Assembly (NCBI GenBank): GCA_004352715.1 | Contig: SCFE01000003.1 | Span: 513,608-577,607, forward strand | From: Hofstenia miamia | Lineage: Eukaryota > Xenacoelomorpha > Acoela | DNA: 64,000 nt | Reading direction: 5' to 3' | Part shown: piece by piece, positions 38,701 to 51,290 of the stretch | Layout: each line of letters begins with the position of its first letter | Position numbering within the stretch: the first letter of the stretch is position 1 | The notes under the pieces: model-generated | What the model was told of the DNA's origin: nothing | Databases searched by the model: none | What the model saw: the letters and a program-made list of their open reading frames with translations, nothing else | Translations under genes and position numbers: made by a program

Positions 38701-41700
38701 NNNNNNNNNNNNNNNNNNNNNNNNNNNNNNNNNNNNNNNNNNNNNNNNNNNNNNNNNNNNNNNNNNNNNNNNNNNNNNNNNNNNNNNNNNNNNNNNNNNN
38801 NNNNNNNNNNNNNNNNNNNNNNNNNNNNNNNNNNNNNNNNNNNNNNNNNNNNNNNNNNNNNNNNNNNNNNNNNNNNNNNNNNNNNNNNNNNNNNNNNNNN
38901 NNNNNNNNNNNNNNNNNNNNNNNNNNNNNNNNNNNNNNNNNNNNNNNNNNATATACATGACCTTGCTAGCTAATGAATGGGAAAACTATATTGCATTTGT
39001 TGACTAATGGGAATGCTTGTATTAAGTATTGGCAAATGATTAATTTTCTTATCTGTAAAAAATTCCATGCATTTCTATTGCTTAGCTAGCCTATGTACAA
39101 AATTTAATTTGTGTTTCAGAAATATATACATTACATGCAAAGGGTTACATTTCATTTCTCAAATATACTGCTATTTCAGGGGAAAATTCTTACATTTAAT
39201 TTGTTTTTTGCTAATATACAAAATACAAATTGTAAAAAATATTCACCATGTTTAAACCTTACAGGCATATGAAATATAGACGTAAATGCTAAAGGCAATT
39301 TTCTTTTCTGAAAAATTAAACATGTGATGCTACTAGTACGATTTATACCTATACATGCTTTCCTTAATACATTATTATTATATTAGTTTTACACAATGGT
39401 CTTTACTTTTGTAGAATCTCACCAACCTTCATACTAGTAAGTCTGAGCTAATTTAGGAGCTGCTATAACAATTGTTTCCTCCTTATGTAGTACGGTAGGT
39501 GACAGACTCCAGTATCTGTCTCTCTTCTTTCTGTTCTATTGCTTTAGCCGTTATACGATTAACTTATTATCTCATCAACTAATACTGATACGAAACTAAC
39601 GACTGTTGTTTTAGATCCAAGACACGAGACAGAGTGTACAAAGTACAGGGTACGCTACCCGACCTGCAACAAAGCACAAAAGAGGAATTGAAGAACTACG
39701 CTATAACGAGTATTTCCATACGAAGCTGACACATCGATAGAGACACCAACCACAATTCGGATGACTCAGTGTAATGGAAGTGTGCGTGGAAAGACAATAG
39801 TGATAATGCTTGATACCTTATTAATTTAGTGTATTGATTGTTCTTGTTATCAATGAGGTTGTTTAATAAAGAGATCTTGCAACCGGGGTGCAATAGCTTG
39901 TTATGAGTTCGTACATATAATAACCTTACATATAAATAGATACATGCTGACCCGAAGTACATGTGAACAATCAATACAGTCACAGCAGAAGGGATAAATT
40001 GATAGTCAGTCAGTCTACTAGAAATCATACGTAATAAACAACATCCAAGACAATGCAAAGAGATCTTGTGATTCCATAATTTCCTTGATGCAAACAGATG
40101 TAATAACATAATGTAATAATAGTTGTAACATGAACAACGAACGATAGGAAAGCTAATACGAGTAAAAGCCCCTATTCCTACACCTAACCTAAGAGCCTCT
40201 CGGGTAAGCACCGGCTATACACTTCACCCGTTAACTGGATCCGTGAACCACCGTCTTGAATACCCGAGAGNATGTAATAACATAATGTAATAATAGTTGT
40301 AACATGAACAACGAACGATAGGAAAGCTAATACGAGTAAAAGCCCCTATTCCTACACCTAACCTAAGAGCTTCTCGGGTAAGCACCGGCTATACACTTCA
40401 CCCGTTAACTGGATCCGTGAACCACCGTCTTGAATACCCGAGAGCTCGAACGTTTAGCTTTCCATTGTATTAATTAAGATAACCTGATACAAAAGAAGTA
40501 AAGTAAATCCAGTAAATTAGATTCATCAACAAAATGATTGATTACACACTTTTTATAGTAAACGAATTAACAACAATCAAATATTTAACCAGTACCTGTT
40601 AATTCTGCTAATTCCACTTGTTTACAATTCCGAACGTTTAAATTCCTGTTCGTCTGCCGATTACGCAATTCTGACTTAATTAGCAGTAGCGATCTAGTCT
40701 AATTCCGTTTCGCCAAATTAATTAATATCAAAAGATTACTGCATTATAAATTTACAAAAATAACTAATTAATCTTATGCATATGTTTTACAATTAATATT
40801 TTATTTCAATATTCAGTCTTGGTTTCTTCTTTCTTTTTTCTCAATTTGACCACATATGCTAAGATTACGATTATGTTACAATATATGGTGAAGAAAGACT
40901 GATATTAGACATTTTCAATATAAATAGACTGAAAGAAGCTCAACCAATAAAATTGTTTACAGATTCTCTGATTTGGTCTGAAGTGGCCAAATATATTTTT
41001 CCAAGAAAGGATTAGCTAACTACAAGCTTTGTATCATTTCTCCTTGAGATTTAAAATAAACAGTTATAATTATGTCTCAACATCAATGAATTCCTTTTTC
41101 TTCAACCCTAAATCTCATTAAAAAATAATGATGACATTCTTGGCGTCCATTTCTTAGAAATATTTATGACAAATCATTGATAGCCAAATACTTTTTCCAG
41201 TACTGTATCTTCATAAAATGCAGAAAATGTCTTTTCTGCTTTCCTATGCTAATGACTAAAAATTGAATGTCCATGCTTTGCCATGAAGCAGCAAATGAAT
41301 TAAAAGAAATATATGTTTCATTATAATGGTCACCTCAATGATGCTATTGATCATAGCAATGTCTCTTATGTAATCTCTGCTATCTTTATTTAATAACAAG
41401 CAAGATGTCATCAACATCTCTTATGTTTCTTGGTTGCATACAAACAATGTTTTTTAAACAAATATTGAACTTTTATTTTTTATGTGTATATATAATTTAC
41501 ATTCTCAACAATTCTTTATCAAAATTTCATTAAATTGGGCTTATAGGCCTAATACTTGAGGTTTCTAAATAGAAAGTATTAATAACCTTAGTAATGATGT
41601 TGTTTAGCACCTAACAGACCAAAGGTGACAGCAGTCTTAGAAAATACGACTTCAAGTACCATCACAGTTGCATTCATTGCAACCTCAGAAATTAATTACC

Positions 41701-42517
41701 TCAATGCATGCATCTATCCAGCAAATGAATCAGGCTGTACAGTTGCTGAAGCAAGTCCCACAATGACCTATGGTGACTTGACAATAGCCACTAAATACAC
41801 TGTGAAGGTCATAGCTACATACTTTGGTATAAACAGCACTTCAGTTACTAAAAGTTTTTACACAGGTAGATGCATACTTTACATTTAGTGCGAAATTTAT
41901 TTGAATCTAAAAACATAATTCTAACACTCTACCCTTTTAAAAAGTCATCAAAACATGGCATTGATGTTCTTCATTTATTTTGTGTACAATTTTCTTCATC
42001 ACTTTCTAAGCTCATCTAAAATTTTTGCAATCTTTTTCACTTACTTTGAAAAGTCATTTTCCAAATCTGTCATGTTAATTTTTAGCCTCAGGGTCACCAG
42101 CAATTAATGTCACTAAACAAGATTCCAAAGAAATTTCAATACAACTGTTGGAAATTTCTGCTCAACAATACAAATCCTGTATTCACCAAAATGGCACTGC
42201 TGCTTGCGCATTAAGTATTATGAAGGGCAATACCACAACATTTTCTCAACTAGAGCCATGTACTCCCTACATAGTCAGAGCAAAAGCTGTATTCCATAAT
42301 ATTGATAGTGAAGAAACTGTCCAAAAATTCATATACACAGGTAATTTCTCCACTGTGGTAACTAAATGCTACATGAACAATCAGTAATTTATGCTATTCA
42401 TAACCATAGATTTCTAAGTTGCATCCCAGCAGATTATATTTAATACAGAAATATAAAATAGAGACGGTTTGCTATATGTGTATTTACTGAAATCAAGACC
42501 ACTTTTCAAATTTATAA

Positions 42518-42557
<40 letters not shown>

Positions 42558-45500
42558 TTATGAGCGATTTATGAAGCAAGTAGTTTATGACTGCAGTTTT
42601 AGGACCAAACAAGCCTCTGATAACCGTACAAAATTTAACAACTGATAGCATTAAAGTATCATGTTATGCCATTAGCGGTGCAGATTTCTATTCCTTATGC
42701 ATTGAAAAACATGGTGAATATGATTGCATCCCTACCGTGGAGACAAGCCCAAAAAAATATTCAAACTTAAGTGATTCGTCAGCATACCTTGTAAAATGCA
42801 CTGCTACCTTTCAATCCCTAACAACTTTTGAATCTGTCAAGAAAATTTATACAGGTAATAGTTGTTAGTTATTTCATTTTTATGCTTATTTTTTCGTTTT
42901 CCAGTTGTAAAAAATAGTAAAAATATTTAATAAAATTAAATGTTCTAGGAATTTGGGATTATTGATGAATTAATAACTACAAATGGATGGTTAGTGCAGT
43001 AAAAAATCTTGCTTCCTTTGATGTTAAGTGAAGTGCACTTCATTCAATATTATTTTTAAACTTTTGAATCAGTATATTTTTTAACTGTTGATCTATTTAA
43101 TTCTTTCCCAAACTAATAGTTGTTCCTGGCGCCTTATTATCTAAGCATTAGATGTAGGAAGAATTTGAAAGTGTTACAAAAATCGGATTTTTCATTGAAA
43201 ACAATTAAGATTTTCACGTACTTCAAAGTAGAAATAAATACATGTAATGCTTAATATTTTTTATGGAAATTTTCATTAAGCAAAGACTGATTTTGCAAGC
43301 AAGTAGTAATTCTGAAGTTTATGTAGAAACAAAATATTGCAACATTGGTGTCAAATCATATTTGAAACTAATTTCCCCTCTTCCTTAATTTGAAGATTAG
43401 CTGGCTGGACTTTATTAATGAGTCAAAATCTCGTCTCATACAAGTTCGACTTGCAGCCTCTGCTACCAACTTTACACATCTTTACACAGCTTGGTTATGA
43501 CAGGGTTATTCAGGAACTTTAAATGGTTTGCAAACAAGCGTGAAGAGATAATCATAAATTGATGCTTGCCAATCAATCAATTCATTCAGAAAAGGGGCAT
43601 CAGGGTTGATGGTTGGAGTCTTCCTTTGACTAACTGACATGTCACTTAAGCTGTTCTCATTGCATTTTCCTGTGAGCTCGCTTATTTTTCTGTGTCTTTT
43701 CTTATTCCTTAAATATCATCAGAGCATAGTATTGCCTGAATATACATTTCACTAAATGCATGCCATGCTGATCGTTTAATCATAGCTTAAATGTAGTGTT
43801 TTGGGCAATTGCCCGCGGCTGGTTATGGCGCTTAACATCACGGCTGCAGCTGTTCACGTCAACAAATACAAATTAGCCCAACCTATAAGACACTACTTGA
43901 ATGACAGCCTTGCTTTGCAGTAAGTAGACATATTTGAAAGAAAATCTGCCACAGTCATTCAATCCAGTTGTGTTTCACTTTAATCTGAAGGCAAAAAGAT
44001 AATAGCCTCTGGCAATATATTCAACAATCAGGGTCATATTGTTGAGATTTGTGCCTCTTAAACCGTGCTTTGATACACAAATCCCACTAAATGAATTTGC
44101 ATAGCCCCTAGCATGATTTGCTAGAACAATTTGCAAGAGAGTTCAATCGAATGGAAGAACTTTACTTTTGATTTCTCGAATCACTATTTGGCCCTATGGT
44201 TTATTAAAATGATATCTTCAGGTAAAATCAGTGACTCTTTCATAGCATCTTCTTGAAGAAAATGGTTGTTTGTAAATCAGTTGAATCTTCCAACATTTCC
44301 AGCCCATTTGTTATTAGTGTACGTTTATTACCTGCGTTTAGTTTATTTCTAAACTTTACTTTTCATAGTAATACAATCTTAACCAATATTAATGTTTGCA
44401 GAATAACTACTAATTGCTTGCAGGGAATTGTCATCTCTTTTATCTCTTAAAGCATTGAGTAGGTCATCAGCAATAGCTTCGGCATTTTTTGGTCTGGAGC
44501 AAAATAACCGAGTTTTTTCCTCCAGGTTCGGAGCACGCCGTGTAATGCTATTCTTTGACTCTACTGGGGAATTGTTGATTAGAATTTTCTGTCTACCATC
44601 ATAAAAATGCATTAAATTATTTCAAAGGCAGACTTCCCCTTTCAGTTATGACTGGTAAATTTGATAATTATTCTTGAGCTTTCTTAACTTGATTGTGATC
44701 AACAAGAAACGAGAATCAGTATATGCCGCAATAAAACTGTTTAAGTGGATGAAATCACAAAATTAAAAATACGTTTATAGTAGAGCTATCCCGATCATAG
44801 AAAACGGTATGTACACTGGGCCAATAGCATAAACACTAATGAGCAATAGGGCTACTCTAAAACAGCAATCGGTGGTTATTATAAAAATATAAATTTGCAC
44901 TTAAAAAATTTCAAGTATTACATGGTCAAATTATTTATTGAATCACCAAAATTTGAATATTAAATGACAACACTGTAAGTGGATTTCTATTCCTAGCTAA
45001 TATTTTAAATTAATAAAATTATTTTCATTAAAATGGGTATTTATTTATGTGTTTCTAGCACCAAGAGGACCCACGATAAACGTCACTTACCAGGGACTGG
45101 ACAGAATTTCGATTCAACTACTAGCAACTACAATATCGGAGTACAAAGCATGCATTCAAATGAGCAACCAATCAGCGTGCACAGTGCAATCTATAGTTGG
45201 TAACACAAAAACGTATATGAATTTGACGCCCAGTGCTGCTTACACAGTGACGGCAAAAACAGTTTTTCAATCAGTCGAAAGTGATGAAGTTGTATTAGAG
45301 AATGTATACACAGGTATTCATGTTATTTGAATTAAAATGTCTGATTTTCTAAGATTTAGATGTCTTTAAGGTAGTCATGGATTGTCAATAGCGAAAACGC
45401 TTTTTTGTAGCAGACTATTTGCAAATATTCAGTGTCTCACCTTCAACGTGAACTTAATCGTCATCAGTGGGCTAGCACTGCGAAATTCTCACTGAAAGCT

Positions 45501-48500
45501 TAACTACATGTATTAAAATATATGTGATCTCTAATAAATTGTATTTTTTTCTAGAAATATTTTTCATCGCCCCAGATGAAGCAATCCGAAGCGGATCAGG
45601 TTTTTTTCTCCCGACCAAGTTAGATTCAATCCAACTAAAAATTTGTTTACACTATCATGGCGTGACCTACAATTGAAAATTCTAAACATTTCTTGCTTTG
45701 CATTTATGCGTTTTCTTGACTATGCTACACACAAAAGATCCAGACTCACATATATGTATAGTTATTTACTGGCTTTGGATGAACTAATCCGATACGAGCC
45801 AATAACTTTAATATTACTTTTATTTGTTCCGTGTCTACCTTTGCGACATTTTCAATGTATTTAACCAAACCAAAATATTATTGAGGGATTATGAAATCCA
45901 TGGATCGTTTACATATTTGGGTTAACCTTTAGCATCGACTTTAAGATTGCATTATACATTCTAACTTCAGAAGTATATATTGTTGAAGCATATAAACTCA
46001 AATTACTTTAGCCCCTTCTATGCCAAAAATAATGGTTGATGCACGTATGGTAGATCGCATTGTTTTTTCCTTTTCTTCTACTTCAACTACGGATTTCTTT
46101 GAAGCATGCGTTCAAAAGATTGATTCGCCAAGCTGCGTATTTTCTAAAGAAACAAGCCCAAAAGAGTTTTTAAACTTAGAAGCATCCACTGCTTATAAAA
46201 TAAAAGTCATAGCCAAATATCAGACCTTAGCGAGTGAAGAGGCCATAGAAAATAACATTTATACAGGCGAGTGTTTGCTATAAGTTTAATTATTTATTTC
46301 AGTAGTTCAAAAGCAAGATAAGATTTTAAGACAATATAACGCTTAAAAATTTTTTAAAAAATGAACCTGTTTTTTTGAATTCTTAGTTGGCGTTCTATTT
46401 CACAAAGTTACAGGCAGTATTATTTAAACAAGTGAAGTTTTTTGATTACAAACCGAAATTAAGAAATTTTGTATGGAATCTATATTTGCTTCCATAGTAA
46501 AAAATATGCACATGAAATTTCTGCGGATACAGATTGTGTAAAAACTGTTAAAAAACCATCGTTTAAAACAAAGTAAAACATTTTCTCTAACATTGATTGT
46601 TTTTTCGGGTTTTTCTGTTAAAAATTTGAAAATTGGTTATGAAATTCACTAGATATATGCTTCAATAAATGTCACATTTCATCTGTTTGAATTTAGCTAC
46701 ATACAGGTGAGATTTGCTAAATTAATGGTACAGGCACAAGATGTTTTATGAAGAACTCTGATCCACCTAATTATGTGACATGATCAATAATATCTAAAAT
46801 GATAAATATAATTAGATTTTAGAAATGATGTATTTCTATTAATGTAATACCTATACAAATGGGGATGGATTTGTGATAGATTGTTTACCAAAATTCTTAA
46901 AAAAATTCTTGGTAATGAATTTAGCAATTTTTTGAACTAATAGTTTGTTGGTTGTAAATGTCCTGAACAAGGTGAATGTGCTCTCAACAAAATCAAAATA
47001 ATGTCTTTATACAGTGATAACAAATATGCATTTTTATAAATGCCACTATAAATTTAATATGCATAAGTACTCTTAATTTAAAGCTAACCTGTTTAATAAT
47101 TGATAAACAATTGTGCAATGGATTTTATATTGCATTAGCTAAATGTCCATTATCATGTACAAATTCATGATCTGCTTAGTAGGTAGTTTTTGAATTTATG
47201 AAATAATAAAGCTCTTGTTTCGATGAAGCCTTTTTATCATCACAACTAGCGATGAGTGAGATTTTCCAACATTTAAGTGATAATATTACCAGTTGTTCTG
47301 AGTGAATTCATCAAAAAATTCATGAATATATATAGCTTTTCTCATTGAAATTGATTTTTTCTTATATATTTTACTTAGCATGTATATTTTCAACAGAGTT
47401 TTAGTAGATAACTGTTCATGAGCTTAAAATTAAACCTAAGTACTTGATAAAACTATTTTCTAAAAATTTGAATATCTTGTCTAGATCTACACATCAATAT
47501 CACATACTTTCAATATAATATTTTCAATAACTGAATTTCAGATTTAGGCTTGAAATTTATCAAGTATTCCACTAGGGTGAGCATCATTCAAATATTATGT
47601 CACTCACCTTTATTTTTTGGATCACTGTATTTTTTTATAATAAGTCAAAATTTGGCCTGTTTATGAAATAAATTACCGTACCCGTTAAAGCACTAAATTG
47701 CAATAATTGTTTTTAATACTATTTATTAGCTTATTCAAGTTAAAACAGTTTTCAACTAGAAGATTAGGTCCCACGGTTCCAGTTGTTTCTTATTCCATTC
47801 AGCTCTGCAATGAATTTACCGTGACATTTACAGAAACATCTAATGCTTCAAGTTTTCAAGCCTGTATTTATTCATCCTTTGAACGTAACTGCTCTCTCAA
47901 TCAAGTTTCGAATCCGCAAGCATTTACATCTTTAAATGCCAGCAGTGAATACACAGTCAAGTTTGCTTCATTCTTCAAGGGAGTGCTCAGCAATGCCAAC
48001 TACAGCACTGTCTACACAGGTAAAACGTATTTACTCTTTAATAAATCCACTATTTGCAGGAAACTAAAATGAAAATATCGTCGATCATATTAAAGTTCTA
48101 TTTAGAGATTTTATTAGATTATTAAAATACTTTTTTATGCATGTGAAGCCATACACATAAGTATATAAAATTATAAAATACGCTAATAAGAAGTATATAT
48201 ATATATATACCGGTGTCTAACGCTATGCGAGTCAGCACATGTTTGGTTCTGTTTCCGCTCCCTGTTTAATTTTTCAATGATTGTATATATTAATGAAAAT
48301 TGCTTTCAGTCCTGTGCTAGTTCCGTTTCCTGATCCAGTAATACTAAAAAATAAATTCATATATTTCCATTAGCATTGGATAAAATAATTAATGGTAGGT
48401 ATTTATTTGAAGATTGCGTATGTATGTACTGTCAAGTATTACCTAATGATAAATATAACAAAGACCTATCCTGATTTAAATTTTACAAAAACTCAGTTAT

Positions 48501-51251
48501 AGTTGTGAAAATAATGAACAACCATACTATCTTTTGATTTTAACCCAAATAGCAAACATTACTGGATAACCAGTGGTGCATTAATGGGATCAATGGCCAA
48601 TAATGGCCATTCATTTGCCAACTGTAACGAACAAAACAAAAAGTATTAAAAATTTTAAAATTCCACAATTTTACAAAGAAATGATTATATTAATGTATAT
48701 AATACGTGCATTGCTTTAAAGTTTCATTTCAATTTTGAAAAAGTATTATTTATCAGTTTCTTTTAGACCATTGATGGTCCGACAATTGCCCATTAATGGC
48801 ATTACTAGATTGATCTGCCATCTAGTGAACAAATACTAGTTATAGTGATTTACAACTTTGCTTAATCAAATTAAATTTCATAAAAAAGGAAATTACTTAC
48901 TCTTCAGTAGTTGATAACACAATCTAGTATGTCAGCTCTTATTTTTAATAGCGTTGGATAGTGAATTTAATCATTTGTAGCAAGGTGTTCAATCATTAGG
49001 ATATTATGCTATACACACTACCAACTGGGCTCTTAGCTCAAGCAATTTATACCAAGTTACGAATTATAACTCATAATATAATATTGGATATTATCCGTGG
49101 ACTGCTCGTGGGAAAATGTGGGGCCATTGGCGGCATCAGTGGCAACCTTAGTAATCAATAATCAATGAACATAACTCACTTCATTATTTTGATTCCTAGA
49201 TCTTCTTAATATAAAAAAGGAATTGCGAAAAGCTTTCTTGAAGTTTTTATTTGTAAAAAATTATAATATACCTGCTAAGTGAATTTTCAAAATAATTTAT
49301 TCATGCATATTTGGAAGCCTTTAAGTTGACTATAATATAAAAAAGCAGAAGAGATTTTTCATGATTTAAAAAAGTACTATTTCAAAATTGGACTTAATGT
49401 AAAATTTAAATTTTTTGTTGAATTTGGCAGATTTATACGTTTATTGTTATCATTTATAAACAAGACATACTTTCAATTTTCTATTAAATGCTTGTACAGA
49501 AAATGCTTGACAAGATATCAAAGATATCCTTCTACCCTTTGTTGATCTTGTGTGTTTTAAAATATATCTGTTTTTGTATTGCCTAATTGATACTGTCATT
49601 GGAAACTTGGATTTACTATTATATATGAGTTTTGCTTACCCCCAATTTTTAACTCAAATATGTTTTTTTAAATATGCTAAAGTAATACATATATATATAT
49701 ATTATTTTCAACATTGTATTTGCTTTCTGTTTCTAAATTTATATTTTTAAAGGTCCATCTTCACCAGACATCAATATTATTGAACAACTCTACACCAGTG
49801 TTATGGTCGAATTTCTTGCAACATCATTGACTACAAATTATGCAGCCTGCGTTTGTAGAATATTCGATTGTCCATGTACACTTGAAGAAGTAGAGAATCC
49901 AAAGAATTTTTCTTCATTATTACCCAGCAAAAGCTATAATATAACAGTTAAAGCAATATACAATTCAATTAGTAGTACTAATTCGTCAAGTATTTTTTTC
50001 ACAGGTATCTATTTTATTTGTTGAATTATAATATTTGTAAATACTTAAGACAAATATAATTCTGAAAATTCATTAACAAGTTGACTATTGTTTGCTTAAT
50101 TTTTAATTGAAGTCTCTTTTTAGCATTAAAAATTTTCATCCATTTTATTTTTTAGTAAATTCTCTCCATAGTAATGATTTCACTAAGCATATTGTTGTAC
50201 GTTTTACTGAAGAGTGTAATTTTCAATGCTGCTTTGATAGCTTTCTTTATTAAAAATATAAAGATTAAATATTCAATTAAAAAGTTAAGTAGTATGAAAG
50301 ATTGTGTGAAGTGCAACTTGTATTCAATAAAAATGAACTGAAAATCCGCTATCAACCCTGATCAGTTTCATTTGGGTTTTACAAGCAAAACATTAATAGC
50401 AACTGTCACTTTACAATCACTCCTTCATGTATATTAGAACTCTAATTAGCAAGCTTATTAAACTTTGTTTAACAACAACTAGATATCAAAGTAACAGCAA
50501 TAACCATTAATTAACTTACTTTTACTCTTTTTCTATTTATTTTCGTTATTTGCATAATCATCTGACTGCAGCGCTCTAACTAAAATCACGTTAAAATATT
50601 ATTAAAATATAGGTTGAAACTAAAACTTTTAATATGAATAGTAAATAGAGTTTTTCTTAACTCAACCAGCGCCTATATGATACAAAACTTAAATTGATGA
50701 TGAGATTTCTATTGATGAAGGCAATGTTGAGAAATTGCAAAATGAATTTAAATCATTGAATAAGAGTGAATTAATGGAAAAATTGAGAATAATTCGTGTT
50801 GAAGAAAAATGCTACAGAAAGATAAAAATAACAAGAGTACCGGTATATAGCAAATTTTTTTACGGAAGTATCTTTAGTTAGTAGTAGGGGTGTGCAATAC
50901 GGCTGTTTTTAGAATCAGTTCGATTTTTGTCCTTGCATCGAATTTGGGTTCAAAGATCAATTTAATGCAACTGCAATATATTACAAATTTACATTTAACA
51001 ATAACAAAATTCTCAAATAATTTTCTGGAGTGAGTTTTTTGAAGTGCATCTGAGATAATGTTTCCAGCTTTCAACCGCACTTCTTTACTAGGGACACCAG
51101 TAATAGCCTTGCGAATTTGTGTAACAACGGAACGAAGTATTGTTATTTTTCAGCATACGAGAGGATTATTCTTCCGTAGAAACGTTGGTCGAGCATATTC
51201 TTATCTGATTGAAAAACTGAATTTTTGAATTTCAAATTGATGCTGAAGATA

Positions 51252-51290
<39 letters not shown>

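Larger units (their letters stand above)
26582..41607 (+). other. Intron 5 (15 kb, transposon-rich, gapped)
   Basis: The largest intron, between D4 and D5. Contents in order: mariner-like relic (27000-27960), LTR-like copy with gap (28557-29675), LTR-like copy (30340-31422), R2/Hero-like LINE tail (31790-32520), LTR-like copy (33137-34213), unassigned AT-rich DNA (34214-36730), Tc1-like relic (36734-37500), truncated LTR-like copy and 1-kb gap (37503-38950), LTR-like copy (39410-40880). Missing FN3 exons could hide in the two gaps. Confidence 0.7.

Noticed and set aside
37789-39007. Three frames of about 350-390 codons across 37.8-39.0 kb
   Set aside because: They are open only because the 1,000-base N run contains no stops.
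39696-40211. 171-codon minus-strand frame
   Set aside because: It lies inside LTR-like copy 5, has no recognisable motif, and part of it recurs in copy 4 next to the gap; most likely a chance frame in repeat DNA.
43880-44230. Possible further exon ending CTTCAG|GTAAAA at 44216-44221
   Set aside because: The upstream frame carries none of the FN3 landmarks (cysteine pair, L-x-P-S-x-x-Y, Y-T-G).
45643-45864. 73-codon frame between exons 9 and 10
   Set aside because: Leu/Phe/Tyr-rich composition typical of AT-rich noise, no splice sites in phase and no family resemblance.
46267-46272. GT donor four bases after the D9 end
   Set aside because: Using it would add four bases and shift the frame into exon 11, breaking the universal phase-1 pattern; the GC donor is preferred.
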